Source: Ulvibacter antarcticus (GTDB taxonomy: Bacteria; Bacteroidota; Bacteroidia; Flavobacteriales; Flavobacteriaceae). Taken from it: a stretch of 64,000 bases of DNA. The translations under genes were made by a program, and so were the position numbers. The notes under the pieces are model-generated. The model saw only the letters and a list, made by a program, of their open reading frames with translations, was not told where the DNA came from and ran no database searches. The stretch lies in assembly GCF_003688405.1 (NCBI RefSeq), contig NZ_REFC01000013.1, positions 1 to 64,000 on the forward strand, read 5' to 3'. This document shows positions 45,102-54,744 of this stretch, piece after piece (within the stretch, counting starts at the first letter, position 1; each line of letters begins with the position of its first letter).

Positions 45102-47576
45102 ATGCGTTACTATTTATTATTATTTGTTGCAATTCTTGGGGGAATGGCAACAGTACAATCTCAAGAGTATTTAGGAATGATCGAACAAGGAACCTATTCG
45201 GTTCAGGAAATAGTCGATAATGCCGAGATTTATTTTGAAAACAAAGATAAAGGAAGAGGATCAGGTTATAAACAATTTAAACGTTGGGAATACAATGCCA
45301 AAAGATTGCAGAACGAAGATGGTTATCTTAGAAGTGTTTCTGAAGACCTTGCAGAATTAGAGCGATATAACGCTTATTTAAATAATACCGCCCATAATAG
45401 GGTTACGCTTACTGATAATTGGCAGGAACTCGGACCTCAAAATTGGAATGCAACGAGTAGTTGGAATCCAGGTGTTGGTAGAATAACCGGGATTGCAGTA
45501 GATAAAACCAATAGTGATCATATTATTGTTGGGGCAAATACAGGAGGGGTATGGAAGACTACTGATGCCGGACAGACCTGGACGCCACTCAACGATTATT
45601 TTACAAATTTGAAAGTATATTCGGTTGCCATTGACCCATCCAATTCAGACACTTATTATTTTGGTTCTACAGATGGTTTTTTGTTTCGTTCTACTGATGC
45701 CGGAGCAACTTGGACTCAAATTGCGGATCTAGGTTCTGCCGATGTAAATAAGATATTAATTCACCCTACCGATAGCGATATAATTTTTGCCTCAGGAGGT
45801 GGTGTATGGAGAACTGTGGATGGTGGAGCTAATTGGACACAACCTTTGTTTGGCGGTTACGATATAGAATTTAAGCCAGGAGATCCTTCTACAGTGTATG
45901 CGACAGGAAATAATTTCTTTAAATCTACCGATGGTGGTGCTAATTTCTCTGCCGGTTCTGGTTTTGGTACTGGTCCAAAAATGATGGGTGTTTCTCCAGC
46001 TGATCCAACTGTGGTTTATGTATTAGAAGCAAGTAGTGGTTCTTTTGGAGGTTTTTATAAATCTACAAATAGTGGTGATAGTTTTACAGAGTTAGACCAT
46101 ACGGGTAGAAATTACTTCGGTTATGATACTGCAGGTTTTTCATCTGGAGGACAAGCGCCACGCGATATGGATGTCGCAGTGAACCCTACAAACATTGACG
46201 AAGTTCACATTGCTGGTGTTTTAACCTGGAGATCATTAGATGGTGGTGTATCATTTACATGTACTGCAGATTGGATTCCGGGAAATGCTGCTTCAGCTGG
46301 AATTGGATACTGTCATGCCGATGTTGATATTTTAGAATTCGATGGTACCACTTTATTTGCAGGAACAGATGGAGGAATATTTAAGGCAGAAAACACCTTA
46401 ACATTGGATGAGAATTATTATGAAGATATAACAACAGGAATGGGAATTCGCCAGTTTTATAAAATTGGGGTGTCTCAAACACCTAGTGTAGTGATCACAG
46501 GTGGTTCGCAGGATAACGGTTCATCATTTTACAATGAAACCAGTGGATGGAGAGATTGGATAGGAGCAGATGGTATGGAAGGAATGGTCGATAAAGATGC
46601 AGCGACTACCATGTACGGGATGATTCAGTTTGGAGGTTTATACAGATCTATGAATGGTGGGATTAGTGTTACTGGTCTTTCGGGACCGGGAGGTTCTGGA
46701 GATTGGGTTTCTCCTATGGAGCAAGATCCTTCAGTAACCAATACAATTTATGTGGGATATGATGCCGTACACAAATCGACCGATAGAGGAAATACATGGG
46801 CACAGATTTCGCAAATTTTTACAGGTGATCTTTCAAATTTGAAGATTGCTCCAAATAACAATCAGATCATGTATGCATCTCGAAGCGCCTTCATTTATAA
46901 AACAGAAGATGGCGGTGCAACGAACTGGACTCAGCTCGCAACTCCTGGTGGACTTATTAATTCGATAGCGATACATCCTACAAACCCAAATAAGATAGCG
47001 GTAGCGACTTCAGGAACTTTTAAAGTATACGTATCTAACGATGGTGGTGCTACTTGGGATAGTTATTTGCATAATTTACCTGCATTTAGTGCTCTTTCCG
47101 TAATATGGGATGATAACGGAGCTGATGCTTTATATCTCGGAATGGATTATGGTATCTATTATATCGACAATACATTCTCTGAATGGCAACCTTATAATAA
47201 CAATATTCCTAATGTAATTATTAATGAGTTTGATATCAATCATACAACTGGAATGATCTATGCCGGGACTTACGGAAGAGGTCTTTGGGTTTCACCAGTT
47301 GGAAGACCAGGCCTGGGAATTTCAGATTTATTTTCTGAAAATGATTTAAAACTATATCCTAATCCTGCAGGAGATCAAATTTCAATTTCGCTTCCAAGAA
47401 CAGTTGAAGCAGATATTCGTGTATTCTCGGTTTTGGGAAAATTAATGATTTATGAGGCGAATCAGACTGTATCAAATAATTATACACTTTCGCTTTCGTC
47501 ATTAGCTTCCGGAATGTATTTTATTAGAATTAATTCTGAAAATGGAACGGTAACAAAACAGTTTATTAAAGAATAA
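45102..47576 (+). CDS. T9SS-exported beta-propeller (VPS10/BNR-like) protein
   Basis: 824 residues with a signal peptide ending VQSQ. After ~100 helical residues come many propeller repeats with Asp-box-like motifs ([55 protein letters not shown]), as in sortilin/sialidase-type propellers. The last ~80 residues ([41 protein letters not shown]) are the type A T9SS sorting domain, so it is secreted or displayed. No catalytic residues for a glycosidase were identified; it may be a binding or peptidase-associated propeller. It ends in a strong terminator. Confidence 0.92.
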   Translation: MRYYLLLFVAILGGMATVQSQEYLGMIEQGTYSVQEIVDNAEIYFENKDKGRGSGYKQFKRWEYNAKRLQNEDGYLRSVSEDLAELERYNAYLNNTAHNRVTLTDNWQELGPQNWNATSSWNPGVGRITGIAVDKTNSDHIIVGANTGGVWKTTDAGQTWTPLNDYFTNLKVYSVAIDPSNSDTYYFGSTDGFLFRSTDAGATWTQIADLGSADVNKILIHPTDSDIIFASGGGVWRTVDGGANWTQPLFGGYDIEFKPGDPSTVYATGNNFFKSTDGGANFSAGSGFGTGPKMMGVSPADPTVVYVLEASSGSFGGFYKSTNSGDSFTELDHTGRNYFGYDTAGFSSGGQAPRDMDVAVNPTNIDEVHIAGVLTWRSLDGGVSFTCTADWIPGNAASAGIGYCHADVDILEFDGTTLFAGTDGGIFKAENTLTLDENYYEDITTGMGIRQFYKIGVSQTPSVVITGGSQDNGSSFYNETSGWRDWIGADGMEGMVDKDAATTMYGMIQFGGLYRSMNGGISVTGLSGPGGSGDWVSPMEQDPSVTNTIYVGYDAVHKSTDRGNTWAQISQIFTGDLSNLKIAPNNNQIMYASRSAFIYKTEDGGATNWTQLATPGGLINSIAIHPTNPNKIAVATSGTFKVYVSNDGGATWDSYLHNLPAFSALSVIWDDNGADALYLGMDYGIYYIDNTFSEWQPYNNNIPNVIINEFDINHTTGMIYAGTYGRGLWVSPVGRPGLGISDLFSENDLKLYPNPAGDQISISLPRTVEADIRVFSVLGKLMIYEANQTVSNNYTLSLSSLASGMYFIRINSENGTVTKQFIKE

Positions 47577-47598
47577 AATATCATTTTACTCTTTGTAC

Positions 47599-47638
47599 AA
47601 TGCTTCAGAAAGGCTTACTTTTCTGAAGCATTTTTTTT
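47599..47638 (+). terminator. Intrinsic terminator of the T9SS propeller gene
   Basis: aatgcttcagaaa (47599-47611) and tttctgaagcatt (47620-47632) form a perfect 13-bp stem followed by eight T's. The T-tract runs straight into a tatcttgc near-match -7 box (47638-47645) for recR. Confidence 0.92.
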
Positions 47639-47661
47639 ATCTTGCGAGCTACAAGTATACT

Positions 47662-48282
47662 ATGGAATTCTCTTCAAAATTATTGGAAAATGCAGTAAAC
47701 GAAATGTCGCAATTACCCGGCATTGGGAAACGTACAGCTTTGAGATTGGTTTTGCATCTACTCAAACAGCCAAAAGAGCAAACCCATAGTCTATCTCGTC
47801 ATCTGTTGCAGATGAGGGATAACATCAATTTTTGTGAAAATTGCCACAATATTAGTGATACTAAACGCTGTGAGATATGTGCTAACCCAAACCGTTTGGA
47901 ACGCATAGTTTGTGTGGTAGAGGACATAAGAGATGTAATGGCAATAGAGAATACGAGTCAATACAGAGGACATTATCACGTATTGGGAGGAAAAATTTCA
48001 CCAATGGATGGTATTGGCCCCGGCGAATTAACGATCAATTCCCTGGTGGAAAAAGTAAAATCCGGAGCTATAGACGAAATTATTTTTGCATTAAGCTCAA
48101 CAATGGAGGGAGACACTACGAATTTTTATATTTTTAAACAGCTAGAAGGCTTGAATGTGATAACTACAACAATTGCCAGAGGGATTTCTGTGGGTGATGA
48201 ATTGGAGTATGCAGATGAAGTAACTTTAGGCCGTAGTATACTAAACCGAATTCCGTTCGAAAATTCCTTAAAAAACTCCTGA
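47662..48282 (+). CDS. recR: Recombination protein RecR
   Basis: 206 residues from the ATG at 47662 ([15 protein letters not shown]); an in-frame TTG at 47593 lies inside the terminator of the previous gene and is rejected. Helix-hairpin-helix [12 protein letters not shown] (18-29), a C4 zinc finger with Cys58, Cys61, Cys70 and Cys73, and a Toprim domain ([14 protein letters not shown], 83-96) are all present. RecR works with RecO and RecF to load RecA at single-strand gaps. The next gene starts 1 nt after its stop. Confidence 0.96.
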   Translation: MEFSSKLLENAVNEMSQLPGIGKRTALRLVLHLLKQPKEQTHSLSRHLLQMRDNINFCENCHNISDTKRCEICANPNRLERIVCVVEDIRDVMAIENTSQYRGHYHVLGGKISPMDGIGPGELTINSLVEKVKSGAIDEIIFALSSTMEGDTTNFYIFKQLEGLNVITTTIARGISVGDELEYADEVTLGRSILNRIPFENSLKNS

Positions 48283-48283
48283 T

Positions 48284-49402
48284 TTGAAATTAACGGTTGT
48301 TATTCTAAATTACAATGTACGTTACTTTCTGGAACAGTGCATACAAAGTGTGCAATCTGCAATTAAAAATATTGACGCAGAAATTATTGTCATTGACAAC
48401 GATTCTAAGGACGATAGTTGTGAGATGATGAAATCTAAATTTCCTCAAATACAATTAATCGAAAATAGAGAGAATGTTGGTTTTAGCAAGGCAAATAATC
48501 AGGCTGTAAAAGTAGCTAAAGGAGAGTATGTGTGTATTTTAAATCCGGATACTGCCGTTGCCGAGGATGCCTTTTTAAATAGTTTGAAATATGCCGAATC
48601 ACTCGAAAAAATGGGTGCTTTAGGAGTTTATTTAATGGACGGGACTGGAAATTATCTTCCGGAAAGTAAACGGAATATACCTACACCAGCTATTTCTCTT
48701 CTGAAGTTATTAGGACGCGTGAAGTCTTACTACGCGAACCATCTCGGAGATAAAGAGAAGGGAGAGGTAGAAGTACTGGTTGGAGCATATATGCTTCTGA
48801 AACGATCCGTGTATAACGAAGTATCTGGATTTGATGAGGATTACTTTATGTATGGTGAGGATATAGATCTTTCCTATAAAATATTAAATGCAGGTTATAA
48901 AAACCATTACCTCGGAAGCCTAAATGTTTTACATTATAAAGGAGAAAGTACTCAAAAAAATGCGAAGTATTACGAACGCTTTTATGGGGCAATGCAGATT
49001 TTCTACAAAAAGCATTTCAAACCAAATCCTATTCTGAATTTTGCAGTAAACGCAGGAGTTTTTATTATGAAAAAGCTTCGGCATACTTCAGAAGGGAAAA
49101 ATCAAGCCATGATATCTACAGAGCAGGCTTATGTTTTTACCGAGAATTTCTCTCTCTTTAAAAAGATTTCAGAAAAAATAGAAATTCCTGTAAAAAATGT
49201 TTCAAAATCAATGCTTGAAGATCAAATTATAAAAAACGCTATGCTAATTTTTGATGTGGATTATATGCCTTATTCCCAGATATTTTCAGTTATGGATCAA
49301 CTCAAGAATAAAAACAACCAGTTTCGGATACGTCCTAAAAATTGTAATTTTATACTGGGCAGCGACACAAGTGATGAAAAAGGGCATGTGATGGTTTTTT
49401 AA
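48284..49402 (+). CDS. Family 2 glycosyltransferase
   Basis: 372 residues. Start TTG at 48284 gives MKLTVVILNYNVRYFLEQC, which is the classic beginning of GT2 enzymes, so the TTG is accepted. Donor-site features include VIDNDSKDDS (acidic motif), LNPDTAVAEDAF, and the GFDEDYFMYGEDIDLSYK motif near residue 185-202 with the catalytic-base region. A C-terminal helical tail of ~100 residues is variable. It transfers a sugar, probably rhamnose-type or similar, to a surface polysaccharide or lipid; acceptor unknown. Coupled to recR by position. Confidence 0.9.
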   Translation: MKLTVVILNYNVRYFLEQCIQSVQSAIKNIDAEIIVIDNDSKDDSCEMMKSKFPQIQLIENRENVGFSKANNQAVKVAKGEYVCILNPDTAVAEDAFLNSLKYAESLEKMGALGVYLMDGTGNYLPESKRNIPTPAISLLKLLGRVKSYYANHLGDKEKGEVEVLVGAYMLLKRSVYNEVSGFDEDYFMYGEDIDLSYKILNAGYKNHYLGSLNVLHYKGESTQKNAKYYERFYGAMQIFYKKHFKPNPILNFAVNAGVFIMKKLRHTSEGKNQAMISTEQAYVFTENFSLFKKISEKIEIPVKNVSKSMLEDQIIKNAMLIFDVDYMPYSQIFSVMDQLKNKNNQFRIRPKNCNFILGSDTSDEKGHVMVF

Positions 49403-49434
49403 CAAAAATGAAACATAATCGGGCATTTTTTGAC

Positions 49435-49442
49435 TAATTTTG
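49435..49442 (+). promoter_or_regulatory. Likely -7 box of the E2 gene
   Basis: TAATTTTG matches TAnnTTTG and lies 128 nt before the ATG at 49570, leaving a long 5' leader. Confidence 0.4.
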
Positions 49443-49569
49443 CACCGTTAAAAAATGGTAAAGTTTCTAAATATGAGTCTATACCATTTCAAAAATACCT
49501 AACGAATTAATATCGAATAGCTTAAACCAGCGTTTATATTTAAAAAAGACGCTAACTTTAAAGGAGATT

Positions 49570-50880
49570 ATGGCAAAATTTGAATTGAAACTTCCAAAAA
49601 TGGGTGAAAGTGTTGCTGAAGCTACGCTGACAAATTGGCTCAAAGAAATTGGGGATACTATCGAAGCTGATGAAGCGGTACTAGAAATAGCAACCGATAA
49701 GGTGGACAGTGAAGTTCCTAGTGAAGTGGATGGCGTGTTAGTAGAGCGTTTGTTTGAGATTGACGATGTAATTCAAGTAGGACAAACCATTGCTATAATT
49801 GAAACAGAAGGAGGCGCTCCTGAAGCTCCTAAAGTTGAAGCAGTAAAAACAGCTACACCAACTAAAGATGCTATTGCTGCTGTGGAGGCACCTATAGTTG
49901 CAGCTTCGGAAACTACTACAATTGAGAGTAGCGGTGATCGTTTCTATTCGCCTTTAGTAAAAAATATAGCTGCTGCCGAAGGAATTTCTCAAAGCGAACT
50001 AGACAGTATTTCCGGAACTGGAAAAGACGGTCGCGTTACAAAGAACGATATTCTAAATTATGTAGAAAACAGATCGGCTCAGCCGGCAATAGCTGCAGCA
50101 CCTGCTAAAGTTGAAACTGCACTTGCCGCTGTTAAAACGGAAAAAACAAAAGCACCAGTCTCTGTGAATGGTGGGGATGAGATTATTGAAATGACCAGAA
50201 TGGGCAAGCTTATTGCGCACCATATGGTCGAGAGTGTACAGACTTCTGCTCACGTACAATCGTTTATAGAAGCCGATGTTACTAAAATTTGGAACTGGCG
50301 TAAAAAAGTGAAAGATGCTTTCGCAAAACGTGAAGGAGAAAATCTTACATTCACACCTATATTTATGGAAGCCGTGGCTAAAGCCTTGAAGGATTTTCCT
50401 ATGATGAACATTGCCTTGGATGGCGATAGAATCATAAAACGAAAAAACATCAATTTGGGTATGGCAGCCGCATTAGGAGACGGTAATCTAATCGTTCCTG
50501 TTATCAAAAATGCCGACCAGTTAAACCTTGTCGGGATGAGTAAGGCCGTGAATGATTTGGCTGGAAGAGCGCGTGAAAACAAGTTGAAGCCGGACGAAAT
50601 ACAAGGTGGAACTTATACGGTGACCAATGTGGGTACTTTTGGAAGTATCATGGGAACACCAATTATAAATCAGCCGCAGGTGGGAATATTAGCACTTGGA
50701 GCTATTAGAAAGGTCCCTGCAGTTATTGAAACTCCGGAAGGTGATTTTATCGGTATTCGTTACAAAATGTTTTTGTCTCACAGCTATGACCATCGCGTTG
50801 TAAATGGAGCTTTGGGAGGACAGTTTGTAAAACAAGTGGCCGATTATCTGGAAGCTTGGGATTCTAATCGAGAGATTTAA
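49570..50880 (+). CDS. 2-oxo acid dehydrogenase E2 (dihydrolipoyl acyltransferase)
   Basis: 436 residues. Lipoyl domain at 1-77 with the modified Lys44 (ATDKVDSEVPS). An Ala/Pro linker leads to a peripheral subunit-binding domain (YSPLVKNIAAAEGI, GTGKDGRVTKNDIL, about 120-160) and a catalytic acyltransferase domain. The active-site histidine is His408 in YDHRVVNGALGG; the residue usually written Asp in HRxxDG is Asn here, a variation noted separately. Whether it serves pyruvate or branched-chain acids is unclear because no E1 or E3 gene is adjacent. Forms the core of a multi-enzyme complex in the cytoplasm. Confidence 0.9.
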   Translation: MAKFELKLPKMGESVAEATLTNWLKEIGDTIEADEAVLEIATDKVDSEVPSEVDGVLVERLFEIDDVIQVGQTIAIIETEGGAPEAPKVEAVKTATPTKDAIAAVEAPIVAASETTTIESSGDRFYSPLVKNIAAAEGISQSELDSISGTGKDGRVTKNDILNYVENRSAQPAIAAAPAKVETALAAVKTEKTKAPVSVNGGDEIIEMTRMGKLIAHHMVESVQTSAHVQSFIEADVTKIWNWRKKVKDAFAKREGENLTFTPIFMEAVAKALKDFPMMNIALDGDRIIKRKNINLGMAAALGDGNLIVPVIKNADQLNLVGMSKAVNDLAGRARENKLKPDEIQGGTYTVTNVGTFGSIMGTPIINQPQVGILALGAIRKVPAVIETPEGDFIGIRYKMFLSHSYDHRVVNGALGGQFVKQVADYLEAWDSNREI

Positions 50881-50949
50881 TAGTTTACAGTTTACAGTTC
50901 ATAGTAATCAGTTAGCTTTTTGTTTATTAAACTTAATGCTTCAATTTTG

Positions 50950-50977
50950 AACACTGAACACTGAACATTGAACACTG
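50950..50977. repeat. Four-copy 7-bp tandem repeat (GAACACT)
   Basis: gaacact, gaacact, gaacatt, gaacact stand head to tail in the 102-bp gap between the two convergent genes, after a shorter GTTTACA repeat at about 50884-50897. Confidence 0.85.
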
Positions 50978-50982
50978 AATTC

Positions 50983-51600
50983 TCATTTCTCAATTTCAAT
51001 TAAGATCTCATCCAGTTTTTTATACCCAAAGATCGTGTGGTCTTTATTCCATATCACGGGAAACATGATGCGCATAACTTCCGAGTGATCCTTTTTTATG
51101 AAAGCCATAAATTGCCTATACAGTTCTTCATCCTTATGAATATTGAAGGTTCTGTGTGCAATATTCCGATCGTTAAGCGTATTTGAAAGTTGTTCGCATT
51201 TGTCGCAGTCATCTATGGTAAAGAGAACCAATTTGCCTTCAATCAATTTTTCAATATCCTTCACATCTTTTTTGATGGAGACATCCAAATTGTATTCCTT
51301 ATCATTAACGACAAGTTCGTAACTATATGAAGACGGGATATCTGCCAATTCTATCAAGGTAATCATCGGAATTTTACTAAGCGGAGGTATGTTCTTTATT
51401 ACCGGCCTGTCTGCACTTCTTCGATATCCTTCAGAAAGAACCATAAAAAATACATTCAGGCTGTCTTTGGTGGTATTCTCGGCAAAGAGAACTACTCGTT
51501 TTCCCGATTTTTTTTCAGAAATAACCACACCATCTTCCTGCGCGATTAAAACAGATGTAGCGAATAAAATAATAATAGTAAGTATAATTTTCCGAAGCAT
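50983..51600 (-). CDS. Secreted protein with a C-terminal glutaredoxin-like domain
   Basis: 205 residues with a signal peptide ending VLIAQ. The first half (about 20-115) is beta-rich and unrecognised. From about 122 a thioredoxin/glutaredoxin-like fold appears: KLVLFTIDDCDKCEQLSNTL carries a CxxC pair (Cys-Asp-Lys-Cys), followed by IAHRTFNIHKDEELYRQF. It may act as a thiol oxidoreductase in the periplasm. It diverges from the exonuclease gene over a 51-bp gap that holds both -7 boxes. Confidence 0.8.
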   Translation of the reverse strand: MLRKIILTIIILFATSVLIAQEDGVVISEKKSGKRVVLFAENTTKDSLNVFFMVLSEGYRRSADRPVIKNIPPLSKIPMITLIELADIPSSYSYELVVNDKEYNLDVSIKKDVKDIEKLIEGKLVLFTIDDCDKCEQLSNTLNDRNIAHRTFNIHKDEELYRQFMAFIKKDHSEVMRIMFPVIWNKDHTIFGYKKLDEILIEIEK

Positions 51601-51609
51601 AACTTATAG

Positions 51610-51617
51610 CAAAAGTA
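51610..51617 (-). promoter_or_regulatory. Likely -7 box of the glutaredoxin-like protein gene
   Basis: Minus-strand TACTTTTG, a TAnnTTTG match, 9 nt before the start at 51600, so the transcript should be almost leaderless. Confidence 0.5.
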
Positions 51618-51625
51618 TTAAATAG

Positions 51626-51633
51626 TACCTTTG
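51626..51633 (+). promoter_or_regulatory. Likely -7 box of the exonuclease gene
   Basis: TACCTTTG, a TAnnTTTG match, lies 18 nt before the ATG at 51652 and only 8 nt from the opposing -7 box, so the two promoters must overlap in their polymerase footprints. Confidence 0.5.
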
Positions 51634-51651
51634 CAGCAATAATTAATCCAA

Positions 51652-52425
51652 ATGGAATTAAAACTAAATAAACCCATCTGTTTTTTCGATCTTGAAACCA
51701 CAGGAATCAACATTGCAAAAGATAGAATCGTAGAGATTTCAATACTCAAAGTGTTTCCTAATGGTAATAAGGAAAGTCATACATGGAGGGTAAATCCGCA
51801 GATGCCTATTCCGGCCGTAACTTCGGCTATACATGGAATTACAGACGAAATGGTTGCGAATGAGCCCACGTTTAATGAACTGTCAACTAAGGTATATGCC
51901 TTGATAAAGGATTGTGATCTTGGTGGCTTTAATTCAAATCGGTTTGATATTCCATTACTTGCTGAAGAACTGCTTCGCTCGGATATTGATTTCGACATGA
52001 AGAAAGCACTTTCGGTTGATGTTCAGACTATTTTTCATAAAAAAGAGAAACGTACTCTGGAGGCTGCTTATAAATTCTATTGTGATAGGACTTTAGAGAA
52101 TGCACATAGTGCTGCTGCCGATACTGAAGCTACTTATGAAGTACTAAAAGCTCAATTATCGAGATACGAAGACCTTGAAAACGATATTTCTTTTCTAGCC
52201 ACTTTTAGCTCGCATAAGAACTTCGCTGATTTTGCCGGATATATTGGTTACAATAAGAAAGGGGAAGAAATTTTTAGCTTCGGAAAGCACAAAGGTGCAT
52301 TGGTAGACGATATTTTGGAGAAAGAACCAGGTTATTTTGGATGGCTGTTAAATGCCGATTTTCCGTTGTATACAAAAAAAGTGCTTACCGGAATTAAACT
52401 TCGGAAGCTGAATAATAAGTTTTAA
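51652..52425 (+). CDS. DEDDh 3'-5' exonuclease
   Basis: 257 residues. Exonuclease motifs: FFDLETTGINIAKDRIVEI (Asp13 and Glu15), LGGFNSNRFDIPLL with the second acidic motif, and HSAAADTEATYEVL with the catalytic His and last Asp. This is the DnaQ/RNase T fold of proofreading-type exonucleases. The C-terminus (FGKHKGALVDDILEKEPGY) is an extra domain, common in stand-alone flavobacterial members. It is not the DNA polymerase III epsilon chain for certain; it may instead act in repair or RNA turnover. Starts a plus-strand run with the FAH-family, Hpt and CinA genes. Confidence 0.88.
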   Translation: MELKLNKPICFFDLETTGINIAKDRIVEISILKVFPNGNKESHTWRVNPQMPIPAVTSAIHGITDEMVANEPTFNELSTKVYALIKDCDLGGFNSNRFDIPLLAEELLRSDIDFDMKKALSVDVQTIFHKKEKRTLEAAYKFYCDRTLENAHSAAADTEATYEVLKAQLSRYEDLENDISFLATFSSHKNFADFAGYIGYNKKGEEIFSFGKHKGALVDDILEKEPGYFGWLLNADFPLYTKKVLTGIKLRKLNNKF

Positions 52426-52464
52426 CCTCATTCCAATTTCCAAATTTCTAAAAATTAAATAAAG

Positions 52465-53076
52465 ATGAAAATAATATGTGTAGGGCGTAATTACACAGAC
52501 CATATCGCAGAATTAGATAACGTAAGACCAGAACATCCTATTCTGTTTTTAAAACCGGATACTGCCATCTTATTAAAAAAACAACCCTTTTTTATTCCTG
52601 AATTCTCCAATGATGTTCATCATGAAGTAGAGATTTTAGTGAAGATAAATAAGATTGGAAAGCATATCGACCGTAAGTTTGCACATAAGTATTACGATGA
52701 AATAGGCTTGGGGATCGATTTCACTGCTAGGGATCTTCAAATGGAGCTAAAATCCAAGGGGCTACCATGGGAAAAGGCTAAAAGTTTTGACGGAGCGGCT
52801 GTAGTCGGCAATTTCCTACCAAAAAGTGCGTTTGAAAATATTGATGCCATTGATTTCAGCTTGAAAAAGAACGATGAGATCGTACAAAAAGGCAATACTG
52901 GGTTGATGTTATGGAAAATCGATGCGTTAATCGAATATATTTCAAAATATTTTACATTAAAGATAGGAGACATTATCTTTACCGGGACACCTTCGGGCGT
53001 TGCCAAAGTTAATCCCAATGATGTCCTAAAAGGATATATTGAAGAGAAGGAAATGTTTTCAGTAAAAATAAAATAA
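52465..53076 (+). CDS. Fumarylacetoacetate-hydrolase family protein
   Basis: 203 residues, the short cytosolic FAH form (FAHD1/YcgM-like). MKIICVGRNYTDHIAEL opens it, HHEVEILVKIN supplies metal-ligand glutamates, WEKAKSFDGAAVVGNFL is the conserved loop, and GDIIFTGTPSGVAKV closes the active site. Relatives act as acylpyruvase, oxaloacetate decarboxylase or isomerases of beta-keto acids; the substrate here is not determined. The Hpt gene starts directly after its stop codon (0 nt gap), so the two are co-translated. Confidence 0.92.
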   Translation: MKIICVGRNYTDHIAELDNVRPEHPILFLKPDTAILLKKQPFFIPEFSNDVHHEVEILVKINKIGKHIDRKFAHKYYDEIGLGIDFTARDLQMELKSKGLPWEKAKSFDGAAVVGNFLPKSAFENIDAIDFSLKKNDEIVQKGNTGLMLWKIDALIEYISKYFTLKIGDIIFTGTPSGVAKVNPNDVLKGYIEEKEMFSVKIK

Positions 53077-53418
53077 ATGAGCAAAAATTATTCTATTGAT
53101 AGTCTAAAAGAAATAGCCGGAGGAGATACCGAATTTATGACGGTTGTTGCCCAAACTTTTTTAGACGAAATACCTCCGGATTTAGCATCTATGGAGGAGG
53201 CTGTAGCCAACGATAACAGAGAGCTAGCCTATCAATTTGCTCATAAAATGAAACCTAATCTGGAAATGTTTGGGATTGAATTACAAAAGGAAATTTCGTC
53301 CATAGAATCCTGGTCCAAAAGCTCAAAATCTAAGGAGGTTGTTTTGGAACAGCTCGAAAAAATAGTTGCTATATTGAAGCTTGTTTTTGCAGAGCTCAAA
53401 TCAGATTTTAAATTATAA
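53077..53418 (+). CDS. Hpt (histidine phosphotransfer) domain protein
   Basis: 113 residues, a single four-helix Hpt domain. The phosphorylatable histidine is His56 in YQFAHKMKPNLEMFG, which matches the (A)HxLK pattern of phosphorelay Hpt domains. It relays phosphate between a hybrid sensor kinase and a response regulator in the cytoplasm. No kinase or receiver gene lies nearby, so it must work with partners encoded elsewhere. It sits with no gap between the FAH-family gene and cinA, whose ATG follows its stop directly. Confidence 0.87.
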   Translation: MSKNYSIDSLKEIAGGDTEFMTVVAQTFLDEIPPDLASMEEAVANDNRELAYQFAHKMKPNLEMFGIELQKEISSIESWSKSSKSKEVVLEQLEKIVAILKLVFAELKSDFKL

Positions 53419-54666
53419 ATGCTTGCTGAAATAATTACCATCGGTGACGAAATACTCATCGGGCAAATAGTCGATACAAATTCCGCTTATATTTCAAAGG
53501 AACTGAATAAAATTGGTGTTCAGGTCTATCAGATAACTTCCATTCAGGACGATAAAGAGCATATTTTAAAGGCTTTAGAGCTAGCAGAAAACAATGCCGA
53601 TCTTATTATAATTACCGGTGGTCTGGGACCAACAAAAGATGATATTACCAAATCAACTATATGTGAGTTTTTCAATGATACTTTAGTAGAAAATAAAAAA
53701 GTTCTTGCTCATATATATCGTATTTTCTCTCAGTATATAGACAGTGATCCGCTCCCTTCCAATCTGCTGCAAGCAATGGTGCCATCTAAAGCTACAGTGC
53801 TTCAGAATAAGCATGGAACCGCTCCGGGAATGTGGCTGGAAAAGAATAAGACTGTGTTTGTATCCATGCCGGGTGTGCCTTACGAGATGAAGTATTTGAT
53901 GCAGGATGAAGTACTTCCTCGGGTAATCAAAAAATTTAACCGACCCCATATTTACCACAAAACATTACTGACTTATGGGATGGGAGAAAGTGAAGTAGCA
54001 AATCGTTTAGAGGATTGGGAAAACGCTTTGCCAAAAGATATAAAACTTGCGTATTTGCCTTCATTGGGAAAAGTAAGACTTCGTTTGTCTTCAAAGGGAG
54101 TAAATGAAAAATTGCTTAAGGAAGCCGTAGATGATGAAATGAATACTTTGGAGGAGCTTCTAAAGGATATTGCGATTGGATATGAAGACGAAACCAGCAT
54201 TGAACAGCGTATTGGGGAAATCTTAGTAAAAAAAGGACAAAGCATGAGCCTTGCGGAGAGTTGTACCGGCGGAGGAATTGCACAGAAAATAACTGAAAAT
54301 GCAGGTGCTTCAGCCTATTTTAAAGGAGGGATCGTGCCTTACGAAACAGCACTAAAAACGGCTATTCTTGGAGTCGACGATCAACTTATAGCTGTAAATA
54401 ATGTCGTGAGCATCCCTGTTTCCGAAGCTATGGCACTCCAGGCTAAAAAACTTTTTAAAAGTGATTATGCGATTGCGACTACCGGAATTGCAGGACCAAC
54501 AATAGGGGATGGAGATGATGAGGTAGGAACAGTATGTATTGCAATTGCTACCCCAACAGGGGTTGTGTCGCAAAAATTTAGCTTTGGAAAAGCAAGGGAA
54601 AGAGTTATAGCAAAGGCAATTAACAAGGCTTTGGAAATGCTGCTAAAAGAAATTTTAAAAAACTAG
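53419..54666 (+). CDS. cinA: CinA family protein (competence/damage-inducible, NMN amidohydrolase)
   Basis: 415 residues of two domains. N-terminal molybdopterin-binding-like domain: ITIGDEILIGQIVDTNSAYI and TGGLGPTKDDITKST (67-80), as in CinA/COG1058. C-terminal CinA/PncC domain: LAESCTGGGIAQKITENAG with the catalytic Ser/Thr region, and ATTGIAGPTIGDGDDEVGTV. The C-terminal part deamidates nicotinamide mononucleotide in NAD recycling; the N-terminal part in some species is an ADP-ribose pyrophosphatase. Cytoplasmic. The gene starts exactly after the Hpt stop. Confidence 0.94.
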   Translation: MLAEIITIGDEILIGQIVDTNSAYISKELNKIGVQVYQITSIQDDKEHILKALELAENNADLIIITGGLGPTKDDITKSTICEFFNDTLVENKKVLAHIYRIFSQYIDSDPLPSNLLQAMVPSKATVLQNKHGTAPGMWLEKNKTVFVSMPGVPYEMKYLMQDEVLPRVIKKFNRPHIYHKTLLTYGMGESEVANRLEDWENALPKDIKLAYLPSLGKVRLRLSSKGVNEKLLKEAVDDEMNTLEELLKDIAIGYEDETSIEQRIGEILVKKGQSMSLAESCTGGGIAQKITENAGASAYFKGGIVPYETALKTAILGVDDQLIAVNNVVSIPVSEAMALQAKKLFKSDYAIATTGIAGPTIGDGDDEVGTVCIAIATPTGVVSQKFSFGKARERVIAKAINKALEMLLKEILKN

Positions 54667-54676
54667 ATTCCTTTTG

Positions 54677-54707
54677 TTGTGCAAATAGATAAAATTAACT
54701 AAATTTG
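54677..54707 (+). promoter_or_regulatory. Promoter of the rpmB-rpmG-DUF4295 operon
   Basis: TTG at 54677-54679, a 20-bp spacer, and TAAATTTG at 54700-54707 fit the Bacteroidota -33/-7 consensus closely. The rpmB ATG lies 37 nt after the -7 box. Confidence 0.65.
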
Positions 54708-54744
54708 CACCCTGTTTTAAAATAACCAAAAATATTTTAACGAA

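Noticed and set aside
47593-47661. N-terminal extension of RecR
   Set aside because: The in-frame TTG at 47593 lies inside the terminator hairpin of the preceding gene, and the family starts at the ATG at 47662.
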